A stretch of 64,000 nt of DNA from Chloroflexus islandicus (lineage in GTDB: Bacteria; Chloroflexota; Chloroflexia; Chloroflexales; Chloroflexaceae). Positions 24,307 through 34,652 of this stretch are shown here, in pieces. A program made the translations under genes and the position numbers. The notes beneath the pieces are model-generated. The model was not told the DNA's origin. It searched no databases and saw only the letters and a list, made by a program, of their open reading frames with translations. The DNA lies in assembly GCF_001650695.1 (NCBI RefSeq), contig NZ_LWQS01000038.1, forward strand, positions 1-64,000, read 5' to 3'. Positions within the stretch are counted from its first letter, which is position 1, and each line of letters starts with the position of its first letter.

Positions 24307-27300
24307 TTACGCCTTTTCCAGCGCTGACCGTTCCTGCAACGACAGCAACGTCCATTGGCCGGTGCGCATGGCTTGGATCGCCTGCACGGCTGCCGCCGCC
24401 CCCGACAGGGTCGTCAACGTCGGCACGCCGTACACAATCGCGGCCCGGCGGATGGCCCCCTCGTCGAAGAAGCTGGCCTTGCCAAGCGGCGTATTCACGA
24501 TCAGCGCTATCTCGCCGTTCTTGATGTAGTCAACCGCGTTGGGCCGGCCTTCGTTCACCTTATAGATCGGCTTCACGTCAAGGCCATGCTGCTGGAGGAA
24601 GGCAGCCGTACCGCTGGTAGCCAGCAGCTTGAAGCCGAGCGCAGCTAAATCACGGGCAATCGGCAACAGATTGGCCTTATCGCGGTCGTTGACGCTGAGG
24701 AAGGCGTTACCGCTAGTGGGCAGGTGGCTATTGCACGCCATCTGCGCCTTGGCGAACGCCTCGCCGAAGGTCGCGCCGCTACCCATGCCTTCACCGGTTG
24801 ACTTCATCTCTGGGCCGAGCAGCGTGTCCACGCCGCTGAAGCGCGACCACGGCAGCACCACTTCCTTGACGTGGTAGCGTTGCTCGCTGGTAACATCCAG
24901 CCGGTAGCGGGGCGGATTCGCCAAGGCCGGATGCACCATCTGGATACGGCTATCCTCGCCGCGCAGCCGTGCGCCGGCGGCGCACTGCACCGCCAGTTGC
25001 GCCCACGGCACACCGGTCGCCTTGGCGACGAACGGCACGGTGCGCGAGGCGCGCGGGTTGACTTCGAGCACGTAGACGACGCCATCTTTCATCGCGTACT
25101 GGATATTCATCAGGCCAACCACCCCCAACGCGCGGGCCAGTTGCTCGGTGTACCGGCGCATCGTCTCAACATGCTCTTCGGCCACCATATAGGTCGGGAT
25201 GACGCAGGCGCTATCGCCGGAGTGAACGCCAGCCAGCTCGATCTGCTCCATAATCCCGGCGATCACGACCGTCTCGCCATCGCAGACCGCATCGACATCC
25301 ATCTCAAACGCATCTTCGAGGAAGCGATCGATCAACACCGGGTGCTCCGGCGACGCGGCGACCGCGTCACGCATATAGCGTTCGAGCGCGGCATCGTCGT
25401 AGACAATCGCCATCGCCCGCCCGCCCAACACGTAGCTGGGCCGCACCACCACCGGATAACCGATCCGGCGGGCCACTGCCAGCGCCTCTTCCCACGAAGT
25501 GGCGCTGCCGTGTTCGGGAGCGGGAATATTCAGCTCCTTCAACAACGCGCCAAACCGGTCGCGATCCTCGGCCAGATCGATCGCTTCGGGAGCCGTACCC
25601 CAGATCGGCACCCCAACCGCTTCGAGCGCCCGCGCCAACTTGAGCGGCGTCTGGCCTCCGAATTGGATGATCACCCCATCGGGCCGTTCTTCATCAACCA
25701 CGTTGAGCACGTCTTCGAGCGTGAGCGGCTCGAAATAGAGCCGGTCGGCGGTGTCGTAGTCGGTCGAGACCGTCTCCGGGTTGCAGTTGACCATAATGGT
25801 CTCGTAACCAAGTGCGCGCAGACCAAACACGGCGTGACTACAGCAATAGTCAAACTCGATCCCCTGCCCGATCCGGTTGGGGCCGGAACCGAGGATCACC
25901 ACCTTCTTGCGATCGGTCGGCTCAGACTCGTCTTCGCTCTCATACGACGAGTAGAGGTAGGGCGTAAAGGCGGGAAACTCGGCGGCGCAGGTGTCAACCC
26001 GGTGGAAGGTGGGGCGAATGCCGAGTTCGAGCCGGCGTTGGCGCACGGCCAATTCCGCCGACCAGCGCTGCGGGCCGGGAGGCACGCGCAACAGGTGGGC
26101 AAGCTGCGCGTCGCTGAAACCCATACGCTTAGCTTGGCGCAGCAGATCGGGCGGGATGGTGTTGAGATCAAAGGCGCGCAGGCGGCCTTCGAGATTGACG
26201 ATCTGTTCGAGCTGGCGAATAAACCACGGATCGATCTTGGTCAAAGCGCTGATCTGCTCGACCGACATCCCGCTCTGCAATGCGTAGCGCACATAAAACA
26301 TGCGGTCAGGATGCGGCGTAATCAAACGCTCGCGCAGCCGTTCCGGCTCGATCGCATCGCGGCCATCGGCCCCCCAACCGGCCCGGCCCTGCTCAAGCGA
26401 GCGCCACGCCTTTTGGAAGGCTTCGGGGAAGGTGCGCCCAATCGCCATCACCTCACCCACCGACTTCATCGAGGTGGTGAGCGTCTGATCGGCTTGGGGG
26501 AACTTCTCGAAGGTAAAGCGCGGAATCTTCACCACCACATAGTCGAGGGTCGGCTCGAACGAAGCCGGCGTCTCGCGGGTAATATCGTTGGGCAGCTCGT
26601 CGAGGGTATAGCCAACGGCCAGCTTGGCGGCGATCTTAGCGATGGGGAAGCCAGTCGCCTTCGAGGCCAGCGCCGACGAACGCGACACGCGCGGGTTCAT
26701 CTCGATCACGTAGATGCGGCCATCGGTCGGCGAGACGGCAAACTGGACATTGGAACCGCCGGTTTCGACGCCGACGGCGCGCAACACCGCCAAGCCCATA
26801 TCGCGCATCCGCTCGTACTCGCGGTCGGTGAGCGTCATCGCCGGCGCAACGGTAATGCTATCGCCGGTATGCACCCCCATGGGGTCAATATTCTCGATCG
26901 AGCAGATGATGACGCCGTTATCGTTGCGGTCGCGCATCACCTCCAGCTCGAACTCTTTCCAGCCCAGCACACTCTCTTCGATCAACACCTGTGTGACCGG
27001 CGACGCATCGAGACCGCGTTCGACGATGGTGCGGAACTCCTCCATGTTGTACGCGATGCCGCCACCCTCGCCGCCAAGGGTAAACGAGGGGCGAATGATG
27101 GCCGGGAAGCCGGTCTGCGCCACCACCGCCAACGCCTCATCGAGCGTAGTTGCGGTGCCGGAACGCGGCACCTGCAAGCCGATCTCGATCATCTTATCCT
27201 TGAAGCGCTGGCGATCTTCGGCGATGCGCACCGCCTCGACCGAAGCGCCAATCAGCTCGACGCCATACTTGGCGAGGACGCCGGCCTCGTGCAGGGCCAC

Positions 27301-27597
27301 CGCCAAATTGAGCGCAGTTTGGCCGCCGACGGTGGGTAAAATCGCATCGGGCCGCTCGCGGGCAATGATGCGTTCGAGACTGGGAACGGTCAGCGGTTCG
27401 ATGTAGGTGGCGTCGGCGAGGCCGGGATCGGTCATAATGGTGGCCGGGTTGGAATTGACCAGCACGACCCGGTAACCTTCTTCGCGCAACGCCTTGCACG
27501 CTTGGGTGCCGGAATAGTCGAATTCGCAGGCTTGGCCGATCACAATCGGGCCAGAGCCGATGATAAGAATGGTATGGAGATCAGTGCGCTTCGGCAT
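24307..27597 (-). CDS. carB: carbamoyl-phosphate synthase large subunit
   Basis: The 1096-aa protein starts [26 protein letters not shown]. It has two homologous ATP-grasp halves: N-half carboxyphosphate domain, the oligomerisation domain in the middle, and a C-half carbamoyl-phosphate domain beginning [25 protein letters not shown]-terminal MGS-like allosteric domain ([23 protein letters not shown]) follows. It makes carbamoyl phosphate for pyrimidines and arginine with CarA, which is not adjacent. I chose ATG 27597 (AAAGGAG 12 bases upstream); an upstream start at 27645 adds a non-conserved extension. Confidence 0.97.
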   Translation of the reverse strand: MPKRTDLHTILIIGSGPIVIGQACEFDYSGTQACKALREEGYRVVLVNSNPATIMTDPGLADATYIEPLTVPSLERIIARERPDAILPTVGGQTALNLAVALHEAGVLAKYGVELIGASVEAVRIAEDRQRFKDKMIEIGLQVPRSGTATTLDEALAVVAQTGFPAIIRPSFTLGGEGGGIAYNMEEFRTIVERGLDASPVTQVLIEESVLGWKEFELEVMRDRNDNGVIICSIENIDPMGVHTGDSITVAPAMTLTDREYERMRDMGLAVLRAVGVETGGSNVQFAVSPTDGRIYVIEMNPRVSRSSALASKATGFPIAKIAAKLAVGYTLDELPNDITRETPASFEPTLDYVVVKIPRFTFEKFPQADQTLTTSMKSVGEVMAIGRTFPEAFQKAWRSLEQGRAGWGADGRDAIEPERLRERLITPHPDRMFYVRYALQSGMSVEQISALTKIDPWFIRQLEQIVNLEGRLRAFDLNTIPPDLLRQAKRMGFSDAQLAHLLRVPPGPQRWSAELAVRQRRLELGIRPTFHRVDTCAAEFPAFTPYLYSSYESEDESEPTDRKKVVILGSGPNRIGQGIEFDYCCSHAVFGLRALGYETIMVNCNPETVSTDYDTADRLYFEPLTLEDVLNVVDEERPDGVIIQFGGQTPLKLARALEAVGVPIWGTAPEAIDLAEDRDRFGALLKELNIPAPEHGSATSWEEALAVARRIGYPVVVRPSYVLGGRAMAIVYDDAALERYMRDAVAASPEHPVLIDRFLEDAFEMDVDAVCDGETVVIAGIMEQIELAGVHSGDSACVIPTYMVAEEHVETMRRYTEQLARALGVVGLMNIQYAMKDGVVYVLEVNPRASRTVPFVAKATGVPWAQLAVQCAAGARLRGEDSRIQMVHPALANPPRYRLDVTSEQRYHVKEVVLPWSRFSGVDTLLGPEMKSTGEGMGSGATFGEAFAKAQMACNSHLPTSGNAFLSVNDRDKANLLPIARDLAALGFKLLATSGTAAFLQQHGLDVKPIYKVNEGRPNAVDYIKNGEIALIVNTPLGKASFFDEGAIRRAAIVYGVPTLTTLSGAAAAVQAIQAMRTGQWTLLSLQERSALEKA

Positions 27598-27711
27598 CTT
27601 CGTCTCAGACTCCTTTGGCGCGGAGCAAACCAGCGCGCCCCGCACGGCGCTGCCTGATTATACAATACGATTGATGAAGGTTTCACGATCCTACCGTTGA
27701 CAAGCGGCTGT

Positions 27712-28066
<355 letters not shown>

Positions 28067-28419
28067 ATGCTACGTCTTTACGCGCTTGGCAGCTTTGGCC
28101 CTTCCCTTACTCCCCGGCCCCTCGCGCCCCGCTTGTCCTTGCGCGCCGCCGCAGGCGGCGCAGCAATCCCCCGCTTTAGCGGGATGGCTGCCGTGCGGCA
28201 GGTGCAAAAGGTCACGGATTTGCCCGAAGGAAAGGCACGGGTTACCGATCCTGATGAGTGGATGCGTACCGTACTCGCGGGGGATGGCTGCGGGCGCGCG
28301 GGCAGCGCGACGCGCTGCCCCTACGCGCCCTCGCAATGACATCACTCCTATTGATTGATGGCGTTTGGCATGATACTCTTCCCCATAACGGTTTCAGCGT
28401 TTTAGCTACCATCACTGCT

Positions 28420-29034
28420 ATGAATAACCAACGCTACATTGGCCGCATCGTCACGTGGAAAGCGCAAGAAAAGTACGGCTTCATCCAATCGCCGAGCCAC
28501 CCCAACGACATCTTCTTTCACATCAACCAATGCTATCACCGCGATTGGCTGCCGCAGATTGGCGAACTGGTCAGATTCGAGGTTGGCCAAGATGCGCAAG
28601 GGCGTCTGCAAGCGATTAACGTCGAGTCGCAGTCGCCGGCGCCGCGGATCGCACCGCCACGGATTAATCCGGCTGACACGATGCTGGCGCTGTTGGTGTG
28701 CGCCGCCTTTATCACCCTGCTCGGACTAGCGACAGTCACGGTAGGGCTGCCAGTTTGGGTTATCGGCTGGTATCTAGCAGCCAGTGTAGTAACGTTGATG
28801 CTCTATATCGAAGACAAGCAGCGCGCACAGCGCGGTGTGCGGCGCATCCGCGAGAAGACGCTGCACCGGTGGGAGTTGCTCGGTGGTTGGCCGGGGGCGT
28901 TGATCGGGCAAGAGCTGGTGCGCCACAAAGTCAGCAAAGGGTCATATACGAAGGTATTTTGGCTGATTGTCGGGCTGCACCTGTTGGGATTGATCGGGTA
29001 TATCGTGGTGCGGATCGGGCTGGTGACACTGTGA
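28420..29034 (+). CDS. cold-shock domain / DUF1294 membrane fusion protein
   Basis: The product is 204 aa from ATG 28420. Residues ~5-65 form a cold-shock OB fold (GRIVTWKAQEKYGFIQSP, DIFFHINQC, GELVRFEVG) with RNP-like aromatics. The C-terminal ~110 residues form a DUF1294 membrane domain: two TM helices, then IEDKQRAQRGVRRIREKTLHRWELLGGWPGAL and a last TM helix. This fusion is widespread but uncharacterised; it may tether a nucleic-acid-binding fold to the membrane. Upstream in-frame ATGs (28336, 28258) lie in repeat-like DNA and lack conservation. No clear ribosome-binding site precedes 28420. Confidence 0.82.
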   Translation: MNNQRYIGRIVTWKAQEKYGFIQSPSHPNDIFFHINQCYHRDWLPQIGELVRFEVGQDAQGRLQAINVESQSPAPRIAPPRINPADTMLALLVCAAFITLLGLATVTVGLPVWVIGWYLAASVVTLMLYIEDKQRAQRGVRRIREKTLHRWELLGGWPGALIGQELVRHKVSKGSYTKVFWLIVGLHLLGLIGYIVVRIGLVTL

Positions 29035-29040
29035 GGGAGG

Positions 29041-29131
29041 TGGCGGGCAGGGTGGGATTCGAACCCACGACAGCGTTACCGCTGTACGGCATTTCCAGTG
29101 CCGCGCACTAGACCAACTATGCGACCTGCCC
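29041..29131 (-). tRNA. tRNA-Ser (GGA)
   Basis: Reading the minus strand from 29131, the acceptor GGGCAGG pairs with CCTGCCC, then discriminator G and encoded CCA. The anticodon arm is CGGCA-CTGGAAA-TGCCG (anticodon GGA). The long variable arm (ACAGCGGTAACGCTGT) is diagnostic of a class-II Ser tRNA. The T loop is TTCGAAT. It ends 7 bp from the convergent DUF1294 gene. Confidence 0.95.
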
Positions 29132-29205
29132 GCGCCATCTGCGATATTACCATAAGGCGGCAGGGGGCGCAAGGTTTTGGCAGCGCCAACGGTACAGCAT
29201 TACCG

Positions 29206-31344
29206 CTAGCGCCGGACTCGCCACACCGATCCACCGCGTCCACGGTACCATAGCTCGAACTGATCGGGATTGTTCCGCATCCATTGCACTTCAGGCCAAT
29301 CTACCGGAATAAGTTCATAGACGACGACCAGATCGATCTGTTTATCACGCAGGTGTTGCAGCCATACCGCTTGATCAGGGACATCGCTACGGTTATCTGG
29401 GTAGGTACGGATTGGTTGATCAGCCGGAACAGGTACTTCGATTTCGTGCAATAAATCACCGGCGCCAACATTCACGGCAGTAACAACGTTCTTTAAATGA
29501 TGGCCCATCAGCGGCAACGGGATATTCCCGCCAAGGTACGCAATGCGCTGGCCTGTGGTATGTGCATTCACCCAACGCCACAATTGGCCCACATTCGCAT
29601 AAGGCAAGCGCGTGTATGCGTCATACTCGCGCCGGTCATAGTGTTCTAATCCGGTTGCAAATGCCACGATCACGGCTAAGCCGATGAACGGCAGGCTTCG
29701 CCAACCCCAGCGCTCCAACGCCCGCCCGATCACTATCAATACCCCTATACTTACCTCAATTAACAGCAAGTATTGCAGTTCTGTCTGCCAGTTGAGGTGC
29801 CACATAACATCCCATAACGGTCGCCAAGTACCAGCGTCGATGTGGAGTGACGTAGGCGCAGCCTCAAACAGATTTGTCCCCATAGTATGCACTGTTATCA
29901 GAAACACCAGTAAACTGCCTATTATCACGTAGGCAAGGTAGAATCGCTCTTTCAGGCGATGCTTGTCTATCTGTTCCAAGCCTATCACCACCACAATCAG
30001 GAGTAAGAGCATTGCCGGCAGTAAAAACCGGGTCGCCCGGATTGGCAAGAGTTCGCTGAAGAGCACAAAATAACCGGCAGCCAGCCCAAGCAGGATGATC
30101 GTCGATCGTCGCCATGGATGAGGTCGAAATACCACCTTGCTCAGACTGGGTATTGCCACCAGCAATAACAAACCAAGGTTGGCATAGCCCGGCTCAAAAA
30201 AGAGCAGACGGGCATCGAACTCAAAAAATGGGTGGCCATAAAACCATTGCCGATCAACCAATCCCGGTAAGGCGATCCATCCAAACATGAAGCGATACGG
30301 ATATAGCGGATTGCCAGTCAAGAGCCAATTACGCACATACGAGAAGCTGGCTAATACACTAAGCGGGATGATCATGGCAATGGCGCCATACCCAAGGCGT
30401 TGCCACGAGGAACGACCATAGCGCCACCATGCCCATGCCAACCACGGCGCCAGCAGGATGCCGAAGGTAAGCGCAAACCCCTTCGTGCCAATAGTGAGAC
30501 CAAGCGCAATACTGGCCAGTACGAGATCGCGCAGGGTTGCAGTGCGGGCGGCGCGTTGCACCATTGCTAGGCTCAACAACCAAATGGCCGCAAAGATCAC
30601 ATCATTCGTTGACCACAGTCCGGCAGTCGCCGAAACCATTGGTACAAAGAGGGTCAGGATACCAGCACGGCGGGCAACTACCGGGGATAAATCGAGCTGG
30701 CGAGCAATGGCATAGACGCTCACTGCCGCGAGCAAGGCAAACGGCGCCTGACCAATGTCAGCCACGGCGATCGTGTCAAATGGCAAGATCAGCCATAGGT
30801 AGAAGAGGTTCGCATTCATCGGATAATACGGCGGGGCAGCATCGCCATACGGCAGCGACACCATTGCTAGCTGGCGTTGCTGGTACCAGAGGGCAGGCAT
30901 ATAGAGTTGATAATTGAGTGAATCCCAGTTTGCTGCCGGTGTGATGAAATTGATGATTGTCTGGGCGATGAGTGCGCCGATACCAAGCAGGAATATATTT
31001 CGTTCAAACGGAGGCCACTCTAACTTAACATGCCAACCATAAACCCAGCGCAACTTTTTATTAGTTATTTTAACAAACAAAAGAATAATTGAACTAATTA
31101 AAAATAGACTTATTAATGCGTAACGATATGTTATAAAGCCAAAGCAATTCAAAAATAGCAAAATAACAATGATTTGCGACCATGAAAAAAGCGACAAAAT
31201 CAAAATACGATCATGTCCATGATAACCAGAAGACGAGAAGAACAGCTGCTGAATCAAAAAGGCATTAAAAGCAACAACTAAGTTGATTAAAAAACCTAAA
31301 AACACACGAATGATTACAAAAATAGTTGTTGCGCAAGAAAACAT
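29206..31344 (-). CDS. GT-C-type membrane glycosyltransferase
   Basis: The 712-aa protein has about 12-14 TM helices and a soluble C-terminal domain of ~150 residues. After the first luminal loop, PAANWDSLNYQLYMPALWYQQ supplies the acidic residue expected of GT-C/ArnT-PMT-like transferases, which take sugars from polyprenyl-phosphate carriers. The first ~110 codons are strikingly AT-rich (Lys, Ile, Phe, Ser) compared with the rest, and the AT-rich region continues upstream. The N terminus may thus be foreign or a fusion product. It groups with GT4 and GT2 genes in a surface-glycan neighbourhood. Confidence 0.75.
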   Translation of the reverse strand: MFSCATTIFVIIRVFLGFLINLVVAFNAFLIQQLFFSSSGYHGHDRILILSLFSWSQIIVILLFLNCFGFITYRYALISLFLISSIILLFVKITNKKLRWVYGWHVKLEWPPFERNIFLLGIGALIAQTIINFITPAANWDSLNYQLYMPALWYQQRQLAMVSLPYGDAAPPYYPMNANLFYLWLILPFDTIAVADIGQAPFALLAAVSVYAIARQLDLSPVVARRAGILTLFVPMVSATAGLWSTNDVIFAAIWLLSLAMVQRAARTATLRDLVLASIALGLTIGTKGFALTFGILLAPWLAWAWWRYGRSSWQRLGYGAIAMIIPLSVLASFSYVRNWLLTGNPLYPYRFMFGWIALPGLVDRQWFYGHPFFEFDARLLFFEPGYANLGLLLLVAIPSLSKVVFRPHPWRRSTIILLGLAAGYFVLFSELLPIRATRFLLPAMLLLLIVVVIGLEQIDKHRLKERFYLAYVIIGSLLVFLITVHTMGTNLFEAAPTSLHIDAGTWRPLWDVMWHLNWQTELQYLLLIEVSIGVLIVIGRALERWGWRSLPFIGLAVIVAFATGLEHYDRREYDAYTRLPYANVGQLWRWVNAHTTGQRIAYLGGNIPLPLMGHHLKNVVTAVNVGAGDLLHEIEVPVPADQPIRTYPDNRSDVPDQAVWLQHLRDKQIDLVVVYELIPVDWPEVQWMRNNPDQFELWYRGRGGSVWRVRR

Positions 31345-31998
31345 TTTTAATTAAAAAAGATTTTTTCATTAAACAAACCGATCGAATCGATTCAATCATG
31401 AACAATGCATATAATAAAGATTATCTTCATAATCAAATAATTACAAAATTTCTACACATTCTTTCACAAAGAAAGAAACCTCTTGCCAGTGAATCTTGTA
31501 AATGCTTTTACGCTCTTTCGCCAACGTGGAGGCTGGCTAGACGCTTTCAGCCTCCAAGCGCCCCTCTCACCACGCCTCGTTCCCCAAGGCACGCAGCATT
31601 GCACCGCGCGACCCACACTAGGTTTGACCCTAGCGGGTTTCATCACGGCGACTTTCACTACTTTGCTATCGGTATTGCGGGAATGAGCAGGCTTACTCTG
31701 ACAGATCGCTCGTGTGTCTTACCACGTCAGACGAGCATGGTTCATTGGTATAACTTGCTAAGCCATCATAGGCGCGGTGCATACCGTCCCCATCGGTTCG
31801 GGAAAGGAACTATCGGCTTAGCATGCCGTTTCGAGGCAACTTCGGTGCGTGGTCATGCGGTTGTCAATACATATACCGCTGTGCTCTTGTGGTTAAACAA
31901 CCTCAAGGACAGAACAGCGGTCTCATTCGAATCACAACATGATTGAATGAATATTTTTAGAGGCGTTTTTACAATGGAGATCGCACTGGCAGCAGACG
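31345..31998. other. AT-rich spacer with structured segment; possible IS200/IS605-like remnant
   Basis: 31345-31480 is very AT-rich. 31490-31940 is structured: GGAGGCTG/CAGCCTCC (31536-31560), CACACTAGGTTTGACCCTAG, and TTGCTAAGCC pairing at long range with GGCTTAGCA (31760-31830). No convincing ORF exists on either strand; a 206-aa plus frame and a 64-aa minus frame have unlike compositions. On the minus strand the structure resembles the 3' noncoding end of TnpB-type elements, but no tnpA or tnpB is present. The call is tentative. Confidence 0.3.
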
Positions 31999-33039
31999 TT
32001 ACGCTTGTCCTACCAATGCCTGCACCACTCTTTCCCACGTGATCGCGTCAACCTGCGGGCGGCCCGCACTCCCCAAGCGGGCTGCTTCAGCCGGATCGGC
32101 GGCCAGCCGGTCGAGATGCACGGCAATCGCCGCCGGGTCGGGCGGCGAGACGAGGCCGTTCTCACCGTGGCGGACAAATTCGAGCACGCCGCCGGCATCG
32201 TCAGTCGTGATCACGGGCCGGCTAGCGCCGAAGGCTTCCACCGTGGCAAAGCCGTAGTCTTCATCCACCGGCGCGTAGTACACGGCGCGGGCATGGGCGT
32301 AGAGATCGATTAATTCGTCATCAGGGACAAAGCCGCGGAACGTGACCCGCTCGCCGAGGCCGAGCTCGGCGGCGAGACGTTGGAGGCGGTCGCGGTCGGG
32401 GCCAGTGCCGGCAATAATCGCACGCACCGGCGTGGTGGTACGGGCCAGCGCCGTTAGCAGTAGATCGATCCGCTTGGCCCGGTCGAGGCGGGCCGGCGAG
32501 AGGATGTAGTCGTGGTATGGCCCGGCCCACAACTGCCCGGCGTAGCGGCTCGGCGGGTAGAGCGGCGTACTGCTGAGGCCGTTGAATCGTTCGAGCCGGC
32601 GGCTGACGTTGCGCGAGATGGTATAGCGAGCTTGGCATTCGCTGAGCGCGCGCCCGTCGATGCGAAAGATCTGCTCGCGCACGGCGCGATGGGCAGGTGA
32701 GCCGTCGAAATCACTGAGCGGGGTGCCGTACCAGTCATACGCTTGGCGGTGCTGATGCACCAACCAGAGCACTTTGCGCGGATGGCGGATGAGGTATGAC
32801 GGGAACTTGGTGGCGATCACGAGATCGACCGGTTCGCCGTTGACGTGGCTGATATCGAGCAGCCGCCACGCCAGCGCGCTGTCGATGATCCGTTCGACCG
32901 GATGCCACTGAAACGGCAAGGCCACCACATCGACGGTATGGCCGCGACGGCGAAGTTCGTCGCGCAGACTCTCGACCAGATATTCAGCGCCGCCGCGCAC
33001 GAAAGGCACTTGGGTGGCGCAGATCAGAATGCGGCTCAT
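31999..33039 (-). CDS. glycosyltransferase family 4
   Basis: The 346-aa GT-B enzyme begins RILICATQVPFVRGGAEYLVESL, with a GGAE acceptor loop. The donor half has SPARLDRAKRIDLLLTAL, AIIAGTGPDRDRLQRLA, FRGFVPDDELIDLYAHA, and the EX7E-like DEDYGFATVEAFGASRPVI. It transfers a nucleotide-activated sugar to a surface-glycan intermediate. Its ATG overlaps the stop of the 126-aa gene upstream (ATGA), so it is the third gene of the MoxR operon. Confidence 0.92.
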   Translation of the reverse strand: MSRILICATQVPFVRGGAEYLVESLRDELRRRGHTVDVVALPFQWHPVERIIDSALAWRLLDISHVNGEPVDLVIATKFPSYLIRHPRKVLWLVHQHRQAYDWYGTPLSDFDGSPAHRAVREQIFRIDGRALSECQARYTISRNVSRRLERFNGLSSTPLYPPSRYAGQLWAGPYHDYILSPARLDRAKRIDLLLTALARTTTPVRAIIAGTGPDRDRLQRLAAELGLGERVTFRGFVPDDELIDLYAHARAVYYAPVDEDYGFATVEAFGASRPVITTDDAGGVLEFVRHGENGLVSPPDPAAIAVHLDRLAADPAEAARLGSAGRPQVDAITWERVVQALVGQA

Positions 33040-33416
33040 GATGGCGGCGATTGTTGCAATTGCGCGCGCAGCTCGGCGAGCTCGGCGCGTAAGGCGGCAT
33101 TCTCGGCGACTAGCAGGCGAATGGCGAGGGTCGCAGTATCGTTAAAGGCATTCTGCTGCTCGACAATCGGGTTGATGTACCAGCGCAAGTAGCGGCGCAC
33201 CACCTTGTTGACCAAGGCGATCGCTTGCTCAAGCAGATTGCGCCCTTCCAGCGGCCAGTGCGCACTGACCACGCGGGTATATTCGAGTTCTTCCACCAAC
33301 CGCTGCAACTCGCGCTCAGCAGGGGTTGGCTCAGCCGCCGGCAGCGCCGCTCGTTGCGCGCGTACCTCGGCCCGCAACGCAGCTAACGTCGCCGCAACAT
33401 CAATCTCGCTGCTCAT
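33036..33416 (-). CDS. 126-aa coiled-coil protein, glycosyltransferase-associated
   Basis: From ATG 33414-33416 the product has an Ala-rich start, ERELQRLVEELEYTRVVSAHWPLEGRNLLEQAIALVNKVVRRYLRWYINPIV in pieces, and a C-terminal leucine heptad coil (LLVAENAALRAELAELRAQL). A 'RRYLRWYINPIVEQQNAFN' segment like this often precedes glycosyltransferase or methyltransferase modules in polysaccharide loci. Its ATG overlaps the MoxR stop and its TGA overlaps the GT4 ATG, so the three genes are tightly coupled. Function unknown. Confidence 0.8.
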   Translation of the reverse strand: MSSEIDVAATLAALRAEVRAQRAALPAAEPTPAERELQRLVEELEYTRVVSAHWPLEGRNLLEQAIALVNKVVRRYLRWYINPIVEQQNAFNDTATLAIRLLVAENAALRAELAELRAQLQQSPPS

Positions 33417-34321
33417 GGCACACCCACGCTCGCCCGTTTCAACAACTCGTTCAGCCGCTGCCCGCGCACCTGCGCGATGTCGTCTTGATACTTCAAAATC
33501 GCGCCTAGTGTATCCTCGACTGCCTGCGGCGTCAACTCGGTCTGATCGAGCGCGACCAGCGCCGTCACCCAATCGAGCGTCTCGGCAACGCCGGGCAGCT
33601 TGTAGAGATCCATCCGGCGCAACTCTTGCACAACCAGCACCACTTGCCGGGCCAGCCGCTCGCTCGCGCCGGGCACGCGCGCCTTGACGATTTGAATCTC
33701 TTTGTCGAGAGTTGGATAATCAACCCAATAGAACAGACAGCGCCGCTTGAGCGCATCATGCACTTCGCGGGTGCGGTTCGAGGTGATGATCACGGTTGGC
33801 GGCGTTTCGGCGCGGATGGTGCCGATTTCAGGGATCGAAATCTGCCAGTCCGAGAGCAGCTCAAGCAGGAAGGCTTCAAACTCCTCGTCGGCACGATCGA
33901 GTTCATCGATCAGCAAGATCGGCGGCTGGTCGCCACGGGCCTCGATCGCCTGCAATAGCGGGCGCTTGATCAAAAACTCCGGGCCGAAAATGCTCTGCTG
34001 GGCGGTGGTGTTTTGGGCGGCGCCTTGAGCTTCGAGCAGACGGATCTGCAACATCTGGCGGGCGTAGTTCCATTCGTAGATCGTCGTATTGACATCAAGC
34101 CCTTCATAACATTGCAGCCGGATCAACTCGCGCCCTTGCATCCGGGCGAGCGTCTTGGCGATCTCGGTCTTGCCGACGCCGGCCTCGCCTTCAAGCAGCA
34201 ATGGCTTGTTGAGTTTGAGGGCCAGAAAGATGGCGGTGGTGAGCGCACGATCGGCGATGTAAGCATATTCAGCGAGAGCCGCCTGCAATTCGTCGATCGA
34301 TGCGAAGGAGGTGTACGTCAT
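33413..34321 (-). CDS. MoxR-family AAA+ ATPase
   Basis: From ATG 34321 (GGAG 9 bases upstream) the product is 302 aa. Walker A is LLEGEAGVGKTE, Walker B ILLIDELDRADEEFEAFLLELL, sensor 1 TVIITSNRTREVHDALKRRC with the arginine finger. MoxR proteins act as chaperones that remodel partner proteins, usually with a VWA-domain protein; none is next door. The coupled downstream genes are a coiled-coil protein and a GT4 enzyme, an unusual pairing. Confidence 0.9.
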   Translation of the reverse strand: MTYTSFASIDELQAALAEYAYIADRALTTAIFLALKLNKPLLLEGEAGVGKTEIAKTLARMQGRELIRLQCYEGLDVNTTIYEWNYARQMLQIRLLEAQGAAQNTTAQQSIFGPEFLIKRPLLQAIEARGDQPPILLIDELDRADEEFEAFLLELLSDWQISIPEIGTIRAETPPTVIITSNRTREVHDALKRRCLFYWVDYPTLDKEIQIVKARVPGASERLARQVVLVVQELRRMDLYKLPGVAETLDWVTALVALDQTELTPQAVEDTLGAILKYQDDIAQVRGQRLNELLKRASVGVP

Positions 34322-34400
34322 AAATAGGCGCTCCACGGCGTGAGATATCTCTCTTTATTGTACACCGACTCGCGGGAATGCGGGTTGCGGCTGTGGGAGC

Positions 34401-34648
34401 ATGGCATGCGGCAGTTCTATGGCCGCACTCCATAGGGTGATACTGGCGGGCAATTTGAAACCCTGCTAGGGAGCATGGCATGCGGCAGTTGGACTGCCGC
34501 ACTCCATAGGGTGATACTGGCGGGCGCTATGGAATGCGGCAGTTCTACTGCCGCACTCCATAAGATGCACGCCTTACCGATACTAGCGGGCGATTTCAAT
34601 CGCGGCTGTGAGAGCATGGAATGCGGCAGTTATACTGCCGCATTCCAT
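34401..34648. repeat. four 33-bp palindromes (TGCGGCAGT family)
   Basis: Copies at 34401-34433, 34475-34507, 34529-34561 and 34616-34648 read ATGG(A/C)ATGCGGCAGTT, 2 bases, then ACTGCCGCA(C/T)TCCAT. Each can form a 14-15-bp hairpin. Compensatory change at the outer arm (AATGC...GCATT in copy 4) supports selection on, or copying of, the palindrome. GGGTGATACTGGCGGGC follows copies 1 and 2. The spacer 34322-34652 holds nothing else. Confidence 0.93.
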
Positions 34649-34652
34649 AGCA

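Noticed and set aside
24871-27339. 822-aa open frame antisense to carB
   Set aside because: A GC-rich codon shadow; His/Arg-rich with no domain, fully inside an unambiguous carB.
31326-31946. 206-aa plus-strand ORF
   Set aside because: The composition changes abruptly midway, it crosses the AT-rich to GC-rich boundary, has no SD, and overlaps the structured segment.
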